From: Caulochytrium protostelioides
Taxonomy: Eukaryota; Chytridiomycota; Caulochytriomycetes; Caulochytriales; Caulochytriaceae
Length of the DNA stretch: 24,216 nucleotides
Assembly (NCBI GenBank): GCA_003615045.1
Contig: ML014347.1
Coordinates: 1 to 24,216, forward strand
Direction of reading: 5' to 3'
The notes under the pieces are model-generated. The model was not told the origin of the DNA and made no database searches. It saw only the letters and a list, made by a program, of their open reading frames with translations. Shown in pieces: positions 20,179 through 24,216 of this stretch. A program made the position numbers and the translations under genes. The stretch's first letter is position 1. Each line of letters starts with the position of its first letter.

Positions 20179-20239
20179 CCTTGATCCTTGATCCTTGATC
20201 CTTGATCCTTGATCCTTGATCCTTGATCCTTGATCCTTG
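20179..20239 (+). repeat. Minisatellite of 7-bp unit CCTTGAT
   Basis: Eight perfect consecutive copies of CCTTGAT (20179-20234) followed by a partial CCTTG. It ends about 90 bp upstream of the heme lyase start, so it lies in the promoter or 5' leader. The perfection of the copies suggests recent expansion or homogenisation. Confidence 0.95.
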
Positions 20240-20327
20240 CTTCGTTGGTCGTGATTCGCCACGGGTGTGACGACAACATAGCGCCTCCCTGGGTTGGTTG
20301 ACTCGCGGCGTTGCGGCTGCCATCATC

Positions 20328-21278
20328 ATGTCGGGCTGTCCTGTGGATCATACGGCGCTGTCGTCGGCGCCGCGGCCGCCTGCCGATGCGGCTGATGCGG
20401 CGGCGGCCGCCGCCCGCTGTCCCGTCGATCACGGCCGCATGCGTCCCCCGTCGGCCAGCGCTGGCGGCGACGGCGCTTCGCGCTCGGAGTCTGTCAACCC
20501 GCTGAACATGATGCCCGCGCTGTCGCAGCAGCCGACGGCAGACCAGCGCGTGGTGCTTCCGGTCGAGCGCACGGTGTCGTCGATCCCACGGCCCGCGCAA
20601 TCGCCGCTGACGGACCCCGCGGCGCGCGCGGCGCACGACGCGCCCGCGTACTCGGGCCAGCAGACGACGTCGTTCTGGGAGTACCCGTCGCCGCAGCAGT
20701 TCTACAACGCGCTGCGCCGCAAGGGCTGGGAGACGCCGGAGGACAAGATCGAGGTGATGGTCGCCATCCACAACTTCCTGAACGAGGCGTGCTGGGACGA
20801 GATCCAGCGCTGGGAGCGCAAGTATCACTGCGACTGCAAGGAGCCGATCCAGCTCGTCAAGTTCCAGGGCCGGCCGCACCAGCTGACGCCCAAGGCGCGG
20901 CTGCTCCGCTGGTTCGGCGGCGCGACGCCCTTCGACCGCCACGACTGGACCATCGACCGCTGCGGCAAGCAGGTCCGCTACGTCATGGACTACTACTCCA
21001 ACGACGACGACGACGACGACGACGCCATGCCGCAGCGCGCGCCACCACGGTCCGAGACGCCGCCGCAGCCGCCCGCCGCCGCATCGGCACCGCCAGGACC
21101 GGCTTCGGGGTGCCCCGTGAAGCACGGCGCCGGCGCGAACGCGCTGACGGCGATGGCGAGCGACGACCAGCCCAGCTTCAACGTGGATGTCCGGCCCGCG
21201 CTGGACTCGCCGGGCGCCGCCTTCGACCGGCTGCGCGAAGGCCTGAGCGACGCCTGGGCCTGGGCCTTCTCCCAATAA
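20328..21278 (+). CDS. HCCS: Holocytochrome c synthase (cytochrome c heme lyase)
   Basis: A 316-residue single-exon enzyme that attaches heme covalently to the CXXCH of cytochrome c in the mitochondrial intermembrane space. N-terminal Cys-Pro heme-regulatory motifs are GCPVDH (3-8) and RCPVDH (30-35). The core begins at SFWEYPSPQQFYNALRRKG (115-133) and includes VAIHNFLNE (145-153), whose His148 matches the heme-ligand His154 of human HCCS. It continues with TPFDRHDWTIDRCG (200-213) and VRYVMDYYS, then ends with FNVDVRPALDS and a helix. Between DYYS and FNVDVRPALD lies an insertion of about 55 residues with seven Asp and a third Cys-Pro motif, GCPVKHG (261-267). The start at 20328 is chosen because the first Cys-Pro motif follows directly and the frame has no earlier ATG. 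Confidence 0.97.
   Translation: MSGCPVDHTALSSAPRPPADAADAAAAAARCPVDHGRMRPPSASAGGDGASRSESVNPLNMMPALSQQPTADQRVVLPVERTVSSIPRPAQSPLTDPAARAAHDAPAYSGQQTTSFWEYPSPQQFYNALRRKGWETPEDKIEVMVAIHNFLNEACWDEIQRWERKYHCDCKEPIQLVKFQGRPHQLTPKARLLRWFGGATPFDRHDWTIDRCGKQVRYVMDYYSNDDDDDDDAMPQRAPPRSETPPQPPAAASAPPGPASGCPVKHGAGANALTAMASDDQPSFNVDVRPALDSPGAAFDRLREGLSDAWAWAFSQ
21003..21023 (+). repeat. GAC repeat encoding Asp7 in heme lyase
   Basis: Seven consecutive GAC codons (residues 226-232) at the beginning of the insertion in the heme lyase core. A longer GAC tract occurs about 700 bp downstream outside the gene. Confidence 0.95.
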
Positions 21279-21392
21279 CTCTCAATAGCGACGCCGGGGA
21301 TTGGTGTACGACGGTCCCGTCGCATGCGCGACGGAGGATCCGCACGAGGGCAGCGGCCGCTGAGGCGGATGGCGGTTGTTTTGGCCTCCGCG

Positions 21393-21444
21393 ATCGGCAG
21401 GCTGGCGGTATGGACGCAATCGGCAGGCTGGCGGTATGGACGCG
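21393..21444 (+). repeat. 26-bp tandem duplication
   Basis: Two adjacent copies (21393-21418 and 21419-21444) of a unit beginning ATCGGCAGGCTGGCGGTATG; they differ at the last base only. Confidence 0.9.
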
Positions 21445-21706
21445 AGCGTCGACGGCGACGCGGCTGGAGGCACGGGGCCGCGAGCAAGGAATGATGGCGC
21501 CTGCGGTCCCCTCGGTGGCGACGGCGGCGGCCAACGGCCACGCTTGAAGCTGGGGCGGGCGAGGCGGCCGTGGCGCAGGCGCCGCCCCGCCGTCGGGGCG
21601 CCCCTTCCAGACCCCGACACTCGCTGCTGAATGTGAGCGCCCCGAACGCCGTAGACTGGCCAGGGTCTTCTCAAGGGATGTCGTCTTGCATCGCGGCGGC
21701 GCCGGG

Positions 21707-21739
<33 letters not shown>
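21707..21739 (+). repeat. (GAC)11 microsatellite, non-coding
   Basis: Eleven perfect GAC units followed, after AAT, by further GAC units. It is the same motif as the Asp7 tract inside the upstream heme lyase gene. Confidence 0.95.
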
Positions 21740-22236
21740 AATGACGACGACGGCAGCGAGTATGCGCATCGGAGGCGCATCGGACGGCAGGTGGAACGGC
21801 GCGTCGACGCGTGCCATCGTGAGCGCTGCATCCCGCTTCGCCGACCGCTCCGCGCTGCTGCCCTCCGCTGCTCCCTCCGCGTTGCACCCGCGCCGCCGCG
21901 ACCTTGCTCGCACGGCGCTGCTCCTTCAACGGACCGACGGAGCGGCCTTCGGGTCTGTACACCGCATCGACGCGTGGGGTCTCCGCACGCACCGGCGCCG
22001 GCGATCCTCCCACCGGCGCCGCATCTGCGGTGCTCACGCGTCCCGCCTGGCAACACGCCACACCCCCGGCATCCCGCCGTACCACCTCCGCAGCACCACG
22101 ACCGTCGTCGCGCTCGCCATTCGCCGCATCGCTCGGCAGGCTCGCGCGGTGGGTCGCCGACCCTCGCGACCCCAGCGCCCTGGCCGGCACATCGTCACGC
22201 TCGTCAAGCAACAGCGGCCGCCGCGCGATCGCCGGC

Positions 22237-22280
22237 CTCTGCTGACCGCCGGCTCTGCTGACCGCCGGATCTGCTGACGG
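22237..22280 (+). repeat. 16-bp tandem repeat, about 2.7 copies
   Basis: CTCTGCTGACCGCCGG occurs at 22237-22252 and 22253-22268, followed by a diverged partial copy. It runs into a GGC-rich tract. Confidence 0.8.
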
Positions 22281-22586
22281 CGGCGGCGGCGGCGGCGGTA
22301 GCGGAGGCGGCGGCGGCGGCCATCCATCGGCAGCCGCCGACGCATGCGGCGGCCTTCCCCCCGCTGTGCGATCGGAGCTGAGCCCTGCGTGGCCCTGCGA
22401 GCGACACGACGGCCGCTCGCTGCCCGTCCCCCGCGCGGCACGCCGACGCCTGCCGGGCGCTCTGATCGCGGGCTGCTCCCGCACGGGGAGGCGCACGGCG
22501 GCGCTCACGCCGTCTCGTCGGCCGTCGGTCGAGCGACCCCCACGACCGTCCCGCCGCCACTCTCCGGCACGCACTGAGGCCGACCC

Positions 22587-23945
22587 ATGGCGTCGTCGGC
22601 GTCCGCGCCCGCGTCGGCGCCCGGGTCCGCGCCCGCGTCGGCGTCGGCCTCCCGCCCGCCGTCGCTGAATGGCACGGAGGGCGGCGACGGCGCCGACGAC
22701 GGCAGCGGCCGCTCGTACCACAGCCGGCGTGGCAGCGCCAGCGGCAGCCGCGACGCGCTGCCCGTCCACCGGAACTACCGCGTGGTCTACGACCCGACGC
22801 TCGCGAAGGGCCGCGAGGGCAAGGTCCCGCGGCTCACGTACGGCCGGCCCGAGGAGGCCGACGACGCCGCTGGCGCGGCCGCGGCGCGGCGCAAGGACCC
22901 GCGCCAGGCGGTCGCCCATGTCGCGGCCGCAGCGCACGCGGCGAACGCCAGCCGGTACTTGCGCCCCGTCATCTTTATCCACGATACCCACTCGGTCGGC
23001 TCGCCGCTGCCGGACCAGCTGATCATGACGCACGTGCCGCCAACGCTGTCGACGGAGCTGCTGCGGCGCGCACTCGCGCCGTTCGGCGAGATTGCGTCGT
23101 GGTCGGAGCTGCAGTGCACGCCCGCCGTGCTGGCGCCGCTGATCCGGCGACCGCGCAGCGCCGTCGCGAGCAGCCTGGCCGCGGGGCTGCTGACCTGCAT
23201 CAGCTTCGCGTTCGTCGGCGACAGTCTCCGGGGCGGCGCGGGGGCCCGCGCCGCGGTGCTCCAGCTCCACGCGCGGCTGCTCGCCGTGCTGCCCGCCACC
23301 TACCACGCACAGGTTCCGGGGATCCATGTGCAGTTCGACCGCGCGGCGCAGCTGTTTGCGAAGGCCGCCGCCGCCATGGCCGCCGCCGCCGCCGCCAAGG
23401 CCGTGCCGCCGCCGCCGCCGCCGCCTCTCGGTAGCACCAGCAAGATTCCGCTGCCCCCGAAGCCGGGTTCGGCGGCCGCGGCTACAACGGCGGCCGCGGC
23501 CACAACGGCGGCGACGGCGGCGACGGCGGCCGCGGCCGCGGCGGCGACGGCGACGGCGACGGCGACGGCGCCCAGTCTGGCGGCCCTGACCGCCGCCACG
23601 AGGGGCGTCCTCGCCGGCGCCAAGGCCGCGGAGCCCGGACGCGCGTCGGTGCCGCGGACGGCGGAGCGGCGGGACTCCCACACGTCGGCGACGGCCGCCA
23701 CGGCGACGGCGGCGGCGGCGGCGGCGCTGAGCCACCGCGACCGCGACCGTGGCCGTGACCGGGACCGGGATCGGGACCGCGACAGGGATCGGGGCCGGGC
23801 CGATGACCGCGATCGGGATCGCGGCCGCGACAGGGATCGCGACCGACGTGACCGAGACCGAGACCGTGATCGAGACCGTGATCGAGACCGGGACCGTGAT
23901 CGAGACCGGGACCGTGATCGAGACCGGGACCGGGACCGAGACCGG

Positions 23946-23999
<54 letters not shown>

Positions 24000-24216
24000 G
24001 ACCGCGACACGAACGACGACCGCCACGCCCGGCGGTCCGCGGATCGACGGTACGACACGGCGTTGGACCGCGACCGGACCCGCGACCGGCATCGGGACGA
24101 CGATCGCGACCGCCACACGGGGCGCGACCGCGACGACGATCGCTACGACCGCCGTGATCGAGACCGTGACCGTGACCGCGACAGGGACCGCGACAGGGAC
24201 CGAGACAGGGACCGGG
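22587..24216 (+). CDS. Set1-like protein N-terminal region with RRM-like domain and long Arg-Asp repeat, 3' end outside window
   Basis: An open frame from the ATG at 22587 to the window edge, 543 codons with no stop. After a Ser/Ala leader comes RNYRVVYDPTLA (62-73), which resembles the YxLVYDPxL start of Set1 histone H3-Lys4 methyltransferases. DPR (104-106) follows, then SVGSPLPDQLIMTHVPPTLS (136-155), FGEIASW and LLTCISFAF (201-209), laid out like the Set1 RRM. Residues about 265-380 are Pro- then Ala/Thr-rich. From about 380 the sequence is almost pure Arg-Asp dipeptide. If the call is right, the SET domain lies to the right of the window and the protein belongs to COMPASS. Alternatives are another RRM protein with an RD tract; U1-70K also has one, but its RRM does not match. 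Later introns cannot be judged. Confidence 0.55.
23737..24012 (+). repeat. Hexanucleotide-type repeat encoding (Arg-Asp)n
   Basis: An imperfect 6-bp repeat (CGNGAY, with CGAGAC perfect over about 23949-23998) encodes alternating Arg and Asp. After a 50-base interruption near 24013-24065 it resumes and runs to the window edge. Codon variation is high in the first half and low in the second, so the second half looks younger. Confidence 0.9.

Larger units (their letters stand above)
19140..20327. other. Intergenic region, divergent promoters of TilS-like and heme lyase genes
   Basis: About 1.2 kb between head-to-head starts of two genes with expected mitochondrial products. It contains an alternating purine-pyrimidine tract (19164-19182), a pair of CCTAGACA-headed repeats (19912-19931 and 19938-19960) and an 8-copy CCTTGAT tandem repeat (20179-20239). 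Open frames on both strands in 19305-19938 resemble no family. No RNA gene is recognised. Confidence 0.55.
21279..22586. other. Intergenic region between heme lyase and Set1-like gene
   Basis: About 1.3 kb of GC-rich sequence that should hold the heme lyase 3' end and the Set1-like promoter and leader. It contains a 26-bp tandem duplication, an 11-copy GAC tract, a 16-bp repeat and a GGC-rich run (about 22277-22320). Open frames (for example plus strand 21570-22277) give Arg/Ala/Ser-rich products with no recognisable domain. An upstream exon of the Set1-like gene here cannot be excluded. Confidence 0.5.

Noticed and set aside
21282-24116. Open frame of 944 codons on the minus strand
   Set aside because: It is antisense to the Set1-like gene and the flanking DNA; it consists of Arg/Gly/Val-Ser low complexity created by the repeat and high GC, and contains no recognisable domain.
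1-24216. Transposons, viral remnants, CRISPR arrays, tRNA or rRNA genes
   Set aside because: I looked for transposase or polymerase motifs, long terminal or inverted repeats, spaced repeats and tRNA B-box sequences and found none convincing.

Overview
This is a eukaryotic nuclear window: GC-rich, gene-dense, with short GT-AG introns (98-135 bp) and no bacterial-style operons. It carries IFT144/WDR19 and a FAM92/CIBAR-like BAR protein, so the organism probably builds a cilium or flagellum. AKTIP/FTS, a CaaX-box Rho GTPase, holocytochrome c synthase and a Set1-like protein fit an opisthokont. The short introns, a CTAAC element before one acceptor and a TilS-like protein suggest a zoosporic (flagellated) fungus, but a choanoflagellate or another flagellated protist is not excluded. 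This placement is inference from gene content.

Layout, left to right: (1) AKTIP/FTS-like pseudo-E2, minus strand, running off the left edge; (2) an SGNH-hydrolase-like protein with an RNA-helicase-type YVPPxLR N-terminus, plus strand; (3) a FAM92-like BAR-domain protein, minus, two exons, convergent with gene 2; (4) NOP4/RBM28 ribosome-biogenesis factor, plus; (5) IFT144/WDR19, plus, two exons; (6) Rho-family GTPase, minus, two exons, convergent with gene 5; (7) TilS-like tRNA(Ile)-lysidine synthase homologue, minus; (8) cytochrome c heme lyase, plus, divergent from gene 7; (9) a Set1-like N-terminal region with a very long Arg-Asp repeat, plus, running off the right edge.

The intergenic stretches (0.35-1.6 kb) hold no RNA gene or transposon that I recognise, but contain several short tandem repeats, including 7-bp, 15-bp, 16-bp, 17-bp and 26-bp units and a GAC microsatellite. 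Genes 3 and 5 share a ciliary theme; genes 7 and 8 are both expected to act in mitochondria and share one divergent promoter region.

The points most worth a second look are the TilS homologue whose PP-loop signature is replaced, the SGNH-like protein with a helicase-type N-terminus, and the heme lyase carrying an extra Cys-Pro motif inside a domain insertion. I did not see a clearly new multi-gene system.
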